Source: an uncultured Planctomycetota bacterium (GTDB lineage: Bacteria; Planctomycetota; UBA1135; GCA-002686595). Taken from it: a DNA stretch of 12,717 bases. The stretch lies in the NCBI GenBank assembly GCA_903829565.1, contig CAIKQM010000135.1, forward strand, positions 1-12,717, written 5' to 3'. Below the pieces are notes generated by a model that saw only the letters and a program-made list of their open reading frames with translations, searched no databases and had not been told where the DNA came from. Both the position numbers and the translations under genes were made by a program. Shown here piece after piece: positions 1 through 7,443 of this stretch; position 1 is the first letter of the stretch; each line of letters opens with the position of its first letter.

Positions 1-80
1 GCGCGCGCGCGCTCCAACACGGCGCTGAAATCACCTTCAAAGTCGCGCCAAAACAGGTGCGCGTGCGTGTCGATGAGCAT
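1..80 (-). CDS. Probable TatD-family metal-dependent hydrolase, N-terminal fragment (runs off left edge)
   Basis: Only the first 26 codons are in the window. The reverse strand from the ATG at 80 reads MLIDTHAHLFWRDFEGDFSA and then VLERAR. The DTHAHL segment at residues 4-9 is the first metal-binding HxH motif of the TatD and amidohydrolase-type TIM barrels. The following 'F..DF.AVL.RAR' layout is what TatD-family deoxyribonucleases show at their N-terminus. TatD proteins are cytoplasmic metal-dependent 3'-5' exonucleases or DNases. The start is well supported: GAGGAG lies six bases upstream of the ATG, inside the last codons of the preceding lipoprotein gene, whose TGA is 3 bp away, so the two are probably cotranscribed. 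The family call rests on a short fragment; another HxH amidohydrolase remains possible. Confidence 0.6.
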   Translation of the reverse strand, partial: MLIDTHAHLFWRDFEGDFSAVLERAR

Positions 81-83
81 GGC

Positions 84-995
84 TCACTCCTCGCAATGCT
101 GTTCGAGCAGGTCAATCAGGAAGCGCAACATGTTGGGATCCGCTTCGCGGTCGGCCACCTCGCGGAACAGAGTGCAGGCACCTTCCTTGGGCAAGGTGTC
201 GCGCAGTGCTTGCGCCGCCTTGCGGCGCAGGTAGCCGTCACCGGTCGATTCCGTCAGCACGGTGCGCAACGCGCGCTCGCCGGCCGGATCGGGCCGCCGG
301 CCGAGCTCCTTGATGGCGCGCACTCGTGACGCGCCGTCCAACAGGATGTCGGTGCTGACACTGCACAATTCCGGCAACGGGGAACGCCCCGCGCCATCGC
401 AGGCATCCACCCAGGCCTTCACGAGGAACTCTTGGGGCGGGAGCGTGCGTCCCGGACGCGCATTGCCGATCCACGGCTGGAGTACTTCCAACGCGCGCTG
501 CGGGTTCACCTCGCCCAAGAGCAGGGTGGCCTCGGTGCGCAAGAACATTGACGGCCCGAACTCCGTCACCAAACTTGCCAGCAGGTCCGATGTACCCGCC
601 GGATCGCACTTGGCGGCCACCCGCAGCAACGCGTACTCGACATCTTGGACCGGTTCGGTGCGCCGCTGCAGCTCGGCCAGCGCGTACTTGCCTACGGCCG
701 GGCCTTTGCTGGACAGCTCCGCGATCAGTTCCAGCCGGCGGATGAAGCGCTGGTCCGTGACATCCGAGGTCACCGTTTCCTTGAGCGGCGTCGAGACCTC
801 GATGAGTTCGCGCACCAAGGCCACTTCAGCGGGGGACACCTCACCTGCGGCTGCGGGGGCGGCCATGGGGCGCGAGCCCGCTTCGGGGCCTTCTGAGCAC
901 GCAACCGCGCCCCACATGAGCGGGATCGCACAGTAGAGGCTGCGCCAAGCAAGCCGGAGGGCGGACAGGAGGGCTGTGGGGGAGGGATTGGGCAT
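84..995 (-). CDS. HEAT-like repeat lipoprotein of unknown function
   Basis: This 303-residue protein starts at the ATG at 993-995. The reading frame stays open to about 1091, but this ATG places a normal signal peptide at the N-terminus: arginines at residues 15 and 18, a hydrophobic core (CAIPLMWGAVA) and a lipobox-like GAVAC with the lipidated cysteine near residue 33. After an Ala/Pro/Gly-rich linker, the mature part is a run of amphipathic helices with recurring patterns such as RRLELIAEL, YALLRVAAKC, RTEATLLLGEV, RVRAIKELGRR and LRRKAAQALRD. These resemble HEAT/PBS-type alpha-solenoid repeats. No catalytic motif is visible, so a role as an envelope scaffold or binding protein is inferred. 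It is followed 3 bp later by the TatD-like gene. The HEAT assignment is by pattern only. Confidence 0.75.
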   Translation of the reverse strand: MPNPSPTALLSALRLAWRSLYCAIPLMWGAVACSEGPEAGSRPMAAPAAAGEVSPAEVALVRELIEVSTPLKETVTSDVTDQRFIRRLELIAELSSKGPAVGKYALAELQRRTEPVQDVEYALLRVAAKCDPAGTSDLLASLVTEFGPSMFLRTEATLLLGEVNPQRALEVLQPWIGNARPGRTLPPQEFLVKAWVDACDGAGRSPLPELCSVSTDILLDGASRVRAIKELGRRPDPAGERALRTVLTESTGDGYLRRKAAQALRDTLPKEGACTLFREVADREADPNMLRFLIDLLEQHCEE

Positions 996-1244
996 CGGCA
1001 CGCTGTTTGTAACCTCGAACGGGGTCTGGCGTCCGCAACTGGCGAGCCAAAACTCTCCGGTCGCGTACGCAAGTCCCGCCCTCAGCCACACGGTTGGGGG
1101 AAAATTCTGGCAACTTCGCAGGGGGCGAAGCTAGATTGCCCCGTCCCCCACCCCGGCCTGCTCCACCCCCCGGAGCAGCGACACGCGGGCCGTGCGGGGA
1201 GAGCCCCCCTGGTGAAGAGCCCACAGGTATCGAGTCGTAGGACC
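996..1244. promoter_or_regulatory. Divergent intergenic region with two inverted repeats
   Basis: This spacer separates the minus-strand lipoprotein from the large plus-strand lipoprotein and should hold both promoters. Two perfect inverted repeats are visible. One is CTTCGC-AGGGG-GCGAAG at 1114-1130; the other is CTGCTCC-ACCCCCC-GGAGCAG at 1158-1178. A TAGATT hexamer at 1132-1137, just after the first repeat, could be a -10 element for the plus-strand gene, but no convincing -35 accompanies it. The first repeat could be an operator. The second would lie in the 5' leader of the large lipoprotein mRNA. No function is shown by the sequence. Confidence 0.4.
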
Positions 1245-4200
1245 ATGAGCTTCGATCGCCCGACCGTCAAAAAGACCACCTCACCCCGCCGCTTCAGCCT
1301 CGACACGATGAGCTGGAGTGCCCCCTTGGCCGCACTGTTCGGCCTGCTGGCCGCTGGCTGCTCCGGCGGCAGCACCACTGGCGGTTCCTTGTACATCGAG
1401 ACCTGCTCGCTTGGTTGCGGCAACGGTCTCTCCACGTCGGAAGTGAGCTGCCAAATCAGCGACACCTCCATCAACGCGGACATCGCGGTGTACTTCAGCG
1501 AGCCCGTCGATCCGGCCTCGGTGTCGGCGGCCACCTTCCAGATCGTCGATGTGGGAACCGGCTCGGTTCCGCTCGGCGTGCGCTTCGTGGATCCCACCAA
1601 CCCCAAGAAGGTGGTCTTCCGCCCCAACGTCAGCTTCGATGCGCAGGCCAACCCTGTGTACGGCCTGACGGCGGATCGCAGCTACCGCATCACCATTGGT
1701 GGTTCCGAGCTGAATGACGAAGGTCCGTTCATCCGCAGCGTGGCCGGCCGCTCGAACGCGACGCGCCTGCGTTGCGAAGTGCGCGCTTCCTTGGGCGTTG
1801 TGGACCTTGTCCCGGGCTCGCCGAACGCGGATAGCGTCGTCGATGTGGTCGACGAGATCACAGGCGACCTGCTCACGAACCAGCCGGCGAACGGTGCCGA
1901 GAACGTGGCCACGCAGTCGTCGGTCACCATCAGCTTCAACGACCTGATGAACCCGGCTTCGTTGACGAACTTCATTCGTGCCTCGGTGGATACGGACGGC
2001 GATTTGAGCACGACGGTTGACCGCGTGGCTCTGTCTGGTTCGTTTGACGTGGACCTGGACACCGCGAACCTAACGACGCGCGCGGTGTTCACGCCGAGCA
2101 ACGGCATGCCGAGCGCAGGTTCGGATCCGGATCCGGCTGGTCGTCGCAAGGTGCTGATCGACATCCCGGCGAACTGCATCGACTTGGCGGGCAACCAGCT
2201 GGCCAATGCGCAGACGGTGTTCTTCATTCCGCAGGCCATCTCGTTCGACCCGGTTGTGCTGCCGAGCGCGACGGGTGAGCAATTCACCAACACGACCCTG
2301 CATGACGCGGTGCGCAGCAGCGCGTTGTGGGGTTCGGGTCGCTTGACGCGCGGAACCGGTGGCGGTTCGGGCCGTCACGGTGATGTGGTGGTGGGTGCGG
2401 GCCAGGCGCCGAGCCTCAACACGGTTACGGAGACCTTCCCGCTGGGTTGGTTGCAGACGAACCCGCCCGTCCAACAGGCGTACGAAGTCATCGCGCGTTT
2501 GCCCGCGGGCTTCAGCCCGACGGACAAGACGACGTGGCCGACGGCCTCGGTGCGCAACGGTGCGTTCGAGTTCTCGCGCTTTGTGGTGCAGAGCAACGGC
2601 ACGGTGCGCTTTGATGGTGCCGAGCCGGCGCGCGTGTTCTCGCGCGGCAACATGGAATTGCAGGGCATTGTCAACGTGTCGGGCCGTACGCCTAATGACC
2701 ACGCGAGCGATGCCGCGCTGGGCGAAGTCGGCGCCGCAGGTGGCCCTGCTGCTGGTGCGGGTGGCGATGGTGCCACGCGCAATGACTCGGCTCAGTTTGC
2801 TCCGGGCCTCGTGGTCGTTGGGGGCACCGATGTCCCTAATGTGGATTTTGACCCCAATGGTGGTCCGGGCGGCGGCGTGGGCAACATTGCGACGCTGGCT
2901 GCTGGTACGGGCGGCACGATTTTCCCCTCGGCCTTCCCTGAGGCCAACGTGACCAGCGGTGCCCAAGCGGGTGGCGCGGTCATCGTTTCGGCCGAAGGTG
3001 GCAACAGCTGCCGCGTGCTGCAGGTGGCCTCGCCGGGTGGCGGCGGTGCCTACGCTACCGACGGTGGCGCCGCGCAACCGGCGACGATTACTGGCGGCAC
3101 CTTGCCCACGACCATTGCTACGGGTGGCAGCGCCGCGACGGTGGGCCTTGAAGCCCCGACCGCGCCGCCGATCATCCGCAAGCTCGAGTACAACCTCGGC
3201 TACCTGCGCGGTGGCTCGGGTGGTGGCGGTGGTGGCCTCGACATGTTCTGGAGCTCCTCGATCGGCTTCCCGCCGAGCTGCTCGGGCCCGGGCATCGGCT
3301 ACGAGGTCTTCCGCGACAACTCGGCCGCCAGCGGCGGCGGTGGCGGTGGTGCTTTGCAATTGGTCAGCGGTGGCACCTTGAGTGTCAATGGCTTGATCAA
3401 CTTGCGCGGCGGCACAGGCGGCAGTGCTTCTACTGATACCGCCAACGACTTCCGTAAGACCCACGCCCAACCGGGTGGTGGTGGTTCGGGTGGTGCCTTG
3501 CGCATGCAGGCCAAGGACATCGAGCTCCTTCCGCCGGTGGCTGGCACGAACGTGGTCGATGTCCGCGGCGGCGCGGGTGGTGTGAACCGCCTTCTGGCTC
3601 GCGGTGGTGCGGGTGGCGCCGGCTTGGTGCGCCTGGAAGACCAGACGGGCCTCGTGGCGGCTGCGGAGTTCGGCAAGATCCTGCCCAACGACACAGCCAC
3701 CGTGGGGACCAACGGTCAGAACATCCTGTCGGTGGGCAACTGGGCCACGCCGCGCATCCAGCCCGACAGCTACACCGCGGGCATGTCCTGCTGGATGAAG
3801 CCGACCGGCAACTTCTTCGAAGCCACGTTCACAGCTGACGATGCGTCGATCACTGCGGCCGATGACTACGGCTGGAACATGAATGTGATCTACGAGGTGT
3901 CGCCGGGCGTCGAGCGCAAGTTCAGCTACCGCGGCCGTTTCGATGGCAACGGTAACCCGGCGGCCGATTACCCGGTGCCCGGTGGCCTCGACTTCGAGAC
4001 CGCGCTGGGCAACAACCTGAACTTCGACTTGGGCGTGGGCGAGACGGAGTCCTACATCGCTGTGCGCTTCCAAGGCGCCGTGGTGACGGGCACCCTGCTC
4101 GATCCGTGCTCGGTGGTGCTGACCGGCCCGACCTCGACCATCGTCCCGGGCTCGGAGACGGTGTGGATGGAGCATCCGGAAGCGCTCAACGCGTTCTTGC

Positions 4201-4322
4201 CGCGTCCGAACATGATTCGCTTCGTGGTGGTCTTTGACACCAAGCAGGCGGTTGTGGCCGGTAGCTTGGCCTCCAAGATCAAGGGCGTGACCGACCTGCG
4301 CATCAAGGCGCAGCCGGACTGA
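1245..4322 (+). CDS. Large surface lipoprotein with two Ig-like (Big_5-type) domains and glycine-rich beta repeats
   Basis: From the ATG at 1245 the protein is 1025 residues. This start gives a basic n-region (KK, PRR), a hydrophobic stretch APLAALFGLL and the lipobox LAAGC with Cys39. A GTG at 1212 with GGGGAGAG upstream, and an ATG at 1308 lacking positive charge, are the alternatives. Residues ~75-155 and ~212-335 look like bacterial Ig-like Big_5 domains (for example VYFSEPVDPASVSAATFQI, then 'QPANGAENVATQSSVTISFND'). Residues ~490-800 are glycine-rich, with tracts of six glycines and units such as 'GGGGGGALQLVSGGTLSVNG' followed by LINLRGGTGG, suggesting a stacked beta-roll or helix. The C-terminal ~220 residues lack glycine tracts and may form a separate beta domain. 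A membrane-anchored, surface or periplasmic adhesive or structural role is inferred; no enzyme motif is seen. Confidence 0.85.
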   Translation: MSFDRPTVKKTTSPRRFSLDTMSWSAPLAALFGLLAAGCSGGSTTGGSLYIETCSLGCGNGLSTSEVSCQISDTSINADIAVYFSEPVDPASVSAATFQIVDVGTGSVPLGVRFVDPTNPKKVVFRPNVSFDAQANPVYGLTADRSYRITIGGSELNDEGPFIRSVAGRSNATRLRCEVRASLGVVDLVPGSPNADSVVDVVDEITGDLLTNQPANGAENVATQSSVTISFNDLMNPASLTNFIRASVDTDGDLSTTVDRVALSGSFDVDLDTANLTTRAVFTPSNGMPSAGSDPDPAGRRKVLIDIPANCIDLAGNQLANAQTVFFIPQAISFDPVVLPSATGEQFTNTTLHDAVRSSALWGSGRLTRGTGGGSGRHGDVVVGAGQAPSLNTVTETFPLGWLQTNPPVQQAYEVIARLPAGFSPTDKTTWPTASVRNGAFEFSRFVVQSNGTVRFDGAEPARVFSRGNMELQGIVNVSGRTPNDHASDAALGEVGAAGGPAAGAGGDGATRNDSAQFAPGLVVVGGTDVPNVDFDPNGGPGGGVGNIATLAAGTGGTIFPSAFPEANVTSGAQAGGAVIVSAEGGNSCRVLQVASPGGGGAYATDGGAAQPATITGGTLPTTIATGGSAATVGLEAPTAPPIIRKLEYNLGYLRGGSGGGGGGLDMFWSSSIGFPPSCSGPGIGYEVFRDNSAASGGGGGGALQLVSGGTLSVNGLINLRGGTGGSASTDTANDFRKTHAQPGGGGSGGALRMQAKDIELLPPVAGTNVVDVRGGAGGVNRLLARGGAGGAGLVRLEDQTGLVAAAEFGKILPNDTATVGTNGQNILSVGNWATPRIQPDSYTAGMSCWMKPTGNFFEATFTADDASITAADDYGWNMNVIYEVSPGVERKFSYRGRFDGNGNPAADYPVPGGLDFETALGNNLNFDLGVGETESYIAVRFQGAVVTGTLLDPCSVVLTGPTSTIVPGSETVWMEHPEALNAFLPRPNMIRFVVVFDTKQAVVAGSLASKIKGVTDLRIKAQPD

Positions 4323-4355
4323 ATTGCGCCCCGCCTACCAGCGGTAGAAGACCTG

Positions 4356-4393
4356 CAGGACGTTGGGTTCAGCACCCAGCGTCCTGTTTGCTT
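4356..4393 (+). terminator. Intrinsic terminator after the large lipoprotein gene
   Basis: CAGGACGTTGGGT at 4356-4368 pairs with ACCCAGCGTCCTG at 4374-4386: 13 positions, all paired with a single G-U wobble. The loop is TCAGC and the stem is followed by TTTGCTT. It lies 34 bases past the stop of the large lipoprotein and separates it from the amidohydrolase gene, so the two are probably separate transcription units. Confidence 0.75.
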
Positions 4394-4413
4394 GACGTCC
4401 GGTATTCTTGACG
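4391..4413 (+). promoter_or_regulatory. Direct repeat CTTGACG upstream of the amidohydrolase gene
   Basis: CTTGACG occurs at 4391-4397 and again at 4407-4413, 16 bases apart start to start, with TATTCT (4403-4408) between them. It sits between the terminator and the ATG at 4420. It could be a promoter element (TTGACG resembles a -35) or a regulator half-site pair, but there is no properly spaced -10, so the function is a guess. Confidence 0.25.
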
Positions 4414-4419
4414 CGCGCC

Positions 4420-5625
4420 ATGCGATCCAGACCCTCAGCCTTCCTGTTGCGTGCGCGCTTGGTGCGTGGGCCGCATGGTTGGTACGACCGTGGAGCCGTG
4501 GTGGTGGAGCGCGGGCGCGTCGCTTGGTTGGGGCCTGCCGATCGCGTAGCTAGCACAGGTTTGCAGGTGAAAGACCTGGGCGATTGCGCGTTGGTGCGCG
4601 GCTTTGTGAATGCACACGCGCACCTCGACTTGACCGGTGTGCAGACCTCAGAACGCGAGTTTGCACCTTGGGTACGGGCAATGGTGGCGGCGCGCCGCTC
4701 GCGCGGCCCTGCGGAGGTCGCCCAAGCATGGCGCGCGGGGGAGCGGTCGCTCCTAGCTGGTGGCTGCACCACCAGTGCCGACATTGATGGCGGGGATCAG
4801 GCAGATGTTGCGTGGACTGCACAACCCACGCAGCTGCGTGTGCTTTCGTTCGTGGAGTTGTTGGATGGCCGCGATCCGCGGCGTCTAGCGGGTCAACTGG
4901 CGCGCCTGCGCGCCAGTTGTGCAGTCCGCCAGCACGGGCGCTGGCGCAGGGCCTTGTCTCCGCATGCACCTCACACCGTGTCTGCACCCTTGCTGCGCGC
5001 GGCCGCACGCGCAGGCACTCGCTTGCAGGTGCATTGCGCCGAGACCGAGGCCGAGGTGCAGTGGCTGCTCGAAGGCACGGGGCCATTGCGCGACTTGCTG
5101 CCTGCCTCTCCGCGGCAAGGCCCGCTCGAGGTCCTGCACCGCGCGGGCGTCTTGCAACGTGGCACGACGCTTGTGCATGCCAACGCACTGGATCCAGCTC
5201 GCGATGGAGCTCGTCTGGCGCGCTTGGGTGTCAGTGTGGTGCATTGCCCCGGTACGCACGCGTGGTTTGGGCGCGCGCCCTTTCCCTTGGCTGCCTGGCG
5301 TGCGCAAGGCGTGCGCGTCGTGCTCGGTACGGATAGTGCCGCCAGCAACGAGCGTTTGGATTGCCGCCATGAGGCTGCTTTGGCCTTGGATCGCTTGCGT
5401 GTGGCGCCGTCAGAGGTACTTGACATGCTGGGCGATGCTGCTGAAGAAGCCTTGGGCAGGCCCTTTGGCTGGACGGGCTTGCGCGTAGGCGCGCGCGCAG
5501 ATTGTGCGGCCCACGCCACCTCGTTGCAGGGCGAAGCAGCTCTCGAAGAGGTCTTGCGCGGAGCACGGCCCGTACTCGGTTCGTGGATCGCGGGACGAGA
5601 AACGCTACCGTTCGGGCCTGACTAA
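4420..5625 (+). CDS. Amidohydrolase-superfamily deaminase (MtaD / aminofutalosine deaminase / guanine deaminase-like)
   Basis: This 401-residue protein has the full set of metal ligands of the cytosine-deaminase-like amidohydrolases. NAHAHLD carries His66 and His68; LQVHCAET carries His205 with Glu208; VHAN carries His253; LGTDSAASNE carries Asp305. The SPHAPHTVS motif before His205 and VHCPGTHAWFG (His275) are typical of the deaminase branch that includes S-adenosylhomocysteine/MTA deaminase, guanine deaminase and aminodeoxyfutalosine deaminase (menaquinone futalosine route). The N-terminal ~60 residues form the usual beta-sandwich. Probably cytoplasmic and acting on an amino-substituted purine-type ring; the exact substrate cannot be read from the sequence. 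ATG 4420 is chosen over an in-frame TTG at 4408; neither has a clear ribosome site. NrnA follows after 40 bp. Confidence 0.8.
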   Translation: MRSRPSAFLLRARLVRGPHGWYDRGAVVVERGRVAWLGPADRVASTGLQVKDLGDCALVRGFVNAHAHLDLTGVQTSEREFAPWVRAMVAARRSRGPAEVAQAWRAGERSLLAGGCTTSADIDGGDQADVAWTAQPTQLRVLSFVELLDGRDPRRLAGQLARLRASCAVRQHGRWRRALSPHAPHTVSAPLLRAAARAGTRLQVHCAETEAEVQWLLEGTGPLRDLLPASPRQGPLEVLHRAGVLQRGTTLVHANALDPARDGARLARLGVSVVHCPGTHAWFGRAPFPLAAWRAQGVRVVLGTDSAASNERLDCRHEAALALDRLRVAPSEVLDMLGDAAEEALGRPFGWTGLRVGARADCAAHATSLQGEAALEEVLRGARPVLGSWIAGRETLPFGPD

Positions 5626-5642
5626 GGCCCATACTGGGGGCA

Positions 5643-5657
5643 CAACGCTCGGCGTTG
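5643..5657 (+). repeat. Small perfect inverted repeat upstream of the nrnA-like gene
   Basis: CAACGC-TCG-GCGTTG forms a 6-bp stem with a 3-base loop, ending 8 bases before the ATG at 5666, in the 40-bp gap after the amidohydrolase gene. It lacks a T-tract, so it is not an intrinsic terminator. It might influence translation of the downstream gene or be chance. Confidence 0.3.
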
Positions 5658-5665
5658 CACTCTGC

Positions 5666-6655
5666 ATGAACGACTCGAACTTGGTGCTCGACCCCGACAA
5701 GCTGCGCGCACTCGATGTGCTGCGCCGCGGGAAGCGCTTTTTGTTGTGCGGGCACCAACGCCCCGATGGAGATGTGTTGGGTGCGCAAGCGGCCCTTGCA
5801 CGCATCTTGGAACTCAGCGGCAAGGAAGTGTGGGTCGTGAATCCCGACCTGCCTGAGCCGCGCTACGCCTACCTTGCCAAGGACTGCAAGTACCGCGCGT
5901 GGTCCGGTGATTTGCCCGCGCATGATGTGGTGGTGACGTTGGACTTCGCCGAGCTGTCGCGCTTGGGCGATATGGAGTCCGCTGTGCGCGCCTCGCAAGC
6001 GAAGAAAGTGGTGGTCGACCATCATGTGCCGCAAGGCGATGTGTGGTGGACGGAACGCTTTGTAGACATGTCGGCTGCGGCCACGGGCTTGTTGGTGCGG
6101 CGCATTGCCGCGGCGCTGGATGTGCCGCTCGATCCCATCAGCGCGCGTGGCATCTTCACGTGCTTGGTCACCGACACAGGTTGGTTTAAGTACAGCAACA
6201 CCGATGCCGAGACGTTGCGCACTGCTGCAGAACTCACTGCCTTGGGAGTCGTGCCCGCCGACATTCACTCCGCGTTGTACCAGCGTCGCAGTCCCTCGCA
6301 TCCGCGCTTTGTCGGACAACTGTTGGCTAGCGTGACCTATCACGCAGAGGGCCGCATCGCCGTGTTCGAAGAGTCCGCCGCCATCAAGCGCGATGGAGAA
6401 GTCGACTCGGATGAAGTGCTCGACATCGTGCGCTCGGTAGAAGATGTGGAAGTGGTGCTCTACTTCCGCGAAATGAAGTCGGGTTCCGTCAAGTTGTCGG
6501 CCCGCAGCAAGACTTCCTTTGATGTCAATCTCTTGGCTCGCAGCTTTGGCGGTGGTGGACACAAGCGTGCCTCGGGTGCCACGCTGGAAGGCGCCTTGCC
6601 AGCCGTGTCGCAGCGTGTGCTCGAGGTGGCTCTAACCCAGCTAGCGGCTGGCTGA
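5666..6655 (+). CDS. nrnA: NrnA-like DHH/DHHA1 phosphoesterase (oligoribonuclease / pAp phosphatase)
   Basis: At 329 residues this is the usual length for bifunctional NrnA proteins, which degrade 2-5 nt nanoRNAs and dephosphorylate 3'-phosphoadenosine 5'-phosphate (pAp) in the cytoplasm. Motif I is GHQRPDGDVLG (His30, Asp34, Asp36), motif II TLDFAEL, motif III VVVDHHVPQGD (Asp118-His-His), and motif IV SAAATGLLVRRIA. The C-terminal DHHA1 domain ends in SFGGGGHKRASGAT, the substrate-binding GGGHxxAxG signature near residues 293-306. All catalytic motifs are intact. The frame is open further upstream, but the ATG at 5666 gives the expected N-terminus; no strong ribosome-binding site is visible. 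The metallophosphoesterase gene starts 11 bp after the stop, so they are likely cotranscribed. Confidence 0.88.
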   Translation: MNDSNLVLDPDKLRALDVLRRGKRFLLCGHQRPDGDVLGAQAALARILELSGKEVWVVNPDLPEPRYAYLAKDCKYRAWSGDLPAHDVVVTLDFAELSRLGDMESAVRASQAKKVVVDHHVPQGDVWWTERFVDMSAAATGLLVRRIAAALDVPLDPISARGIFTCLVTDTGWFKYSNTDAETLRTAAELTALGVVPADIHSALYQRRSPSHPRFVGQLLASVTYHAEGRIAVFEESAAIKRDGEVDSDEVLDIVRSVEDVEVVLYFREMKSGSVKLSARSKTSFDVNLLARSFGGGGHKRASGATLEGALPAVSQRVLEVALTQLAAG

Positions 6656-6666
6656 CTGGGGTTGCG

Positions 6667-7443
6667 ATGCGTCTCGCGGTCATCTCCGATCTGCACTCAA
6701 ACCGCGAGGCCTTGGAAGCAGTCTTCGCGGATCTGCAGAGTCAAGGAGTGCAGCGCATCGCGTGCCTTGGCGATGTGGTGGGCTATGGCCCTGATCCCGA
6801 GTGGTGCATCGACGCAGTGCGCGCGCGCTGCGAGATTTCGATCTTGGGCAATCATGATGCTGCTATTTTTGACGGAGCAGCGGACTTCAATCCCAACGCG
6901 CGCGCAGCGATTGAGTGGACGCGTGAGCGCTTGGAGCCGAGTTGGTGGAGCGCCTTGGACAAGCGCGCGCGCTGGCGTTGGTTGCAGGATCTGTGGGCGC
7001 AACCTGGCCGCCGCATGTACAACGAAGGTCGTTGGTTGTTGCTGCACGGCAGCCCGCGCGATCCTGTGCGCGAGTATGTGCTGCACACGGATGGCTATTT
7101 GAATCCCGAGAAGGTGGCCTCGGTCTTTGCAGGCATTCCTGACTTGTGCATCGGCGGTCACACGCACCATCCGGGACTGATTGATGATCAGTTCCACTTC
7201 CACGAGCTGCCTGCCGGTGCGGCCAGCTACACGCTCGAGCTGCCGCGCGGGCGCAAGGCTTTGCTGAACTCAGGTAGTGTGGGCCAACCGCGTGATGGCG
7301 ATCCGCGTGCTTGTTACGCGATCTTGGAAGACGAACGCGTGACCTGGAGGCGCGTTGCTTATGACGTGCGTGCCGTGCAGCAGAAGATCCGCACGGTGGG
7401 CTTGCCCGAAGTCTTGGCGCGTCGTCTGGAACTAGGCCGCTAG
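6667..7443 (+). CDS. Calcineurin-like metallophosphoesterase (YfcE / Metallophos_2 type)
   Basis: A 258-residue cytoplasmic phosphoesterase with every metal-site motif of the calcineurin-like fold in order: SDLHSN (Asp8, His10), GDVVGYGPDP (Asp36), GNHD (Asn62, His63, Asp64), LLHGSPRDP, and GGHTHHPG. It then has NSGSVGQPRDGDPRACYAIL, a signature of the YfcE-type small metallophosphoesterases that include phosphodiesterases and diadenosine-tetraphosphate hydrolases. No signal peptide is present. The natural substrate cannot be deduced. It follows the NrnA-like gene by 11 bp; GGGG about five bases before the ATG is a weak ribosome site. Its TAG stop (7441-7443) overlaps the stop of the convergent proline dehydrogenase gene. 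Confidence 0.88.
   Translation: MRLAVISDLHSNREALEAVFADLQSQGVQRIACLGDVVGYGPDPEWCIDAVRARCEISILGNHDAAIFDGAADFNPNARAAIEWTRERLEPSWWSALDKRARWRWLQDLWAQPGRRMYNEGRWLLLHGSPRDPVREYVLHTDGYLNPEKVASVFAGIPDLCIGGHTHHPGLIDDQFHFHELPAGAASYTLELPRGRKALLNSGSVGQPRDGDPRACYAILEDERVTWRRVAYDVRAVQQKIRTVGLPEVLARRLELGR

Noticed and set aside
1..12. Alternating GC tract that could form Z-DNA
   Set aside because: It is short and encodes the Arg-Ala-Arg-Ala of the TatD-like fragment, so it is explained by coding.
1255..1370. Twin-arginine (Tat) signal in the large lipoprotein (PRRFSL)
   Set aside because: The spacing does not match S/T-RRxFLK, and the sequence ends in a standard lipobox LAAGC, so Sec export as a lipoprotein is the simpler reading.
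3200..3640. Glycine-codon repeats as a possible tandem DNA repeat array
   Set aside because: The similarity comes from GGY/GGC glycine codons; the intervening units differ in sequence and spacing, so it is a protein-level repeat and not a DNA array.
2070..4175. 701-codon open frame antisense to the large lipoprotein gene
   Set aside because: Its composition (very high Arg, His, Ala, with runs of basic residues and no domain-like pattern) is typical of the mirror of a GC-rich gene. The plus-strand frame has a signal peptide, recognisable domains and a terminator.
5231..6562. 443-codon antisense frame across the amidohydrolase and nrnA-like genes
   Set aside because: It spans two genes with intact catalytic motifs on the other strand and shows no family motif of its own.
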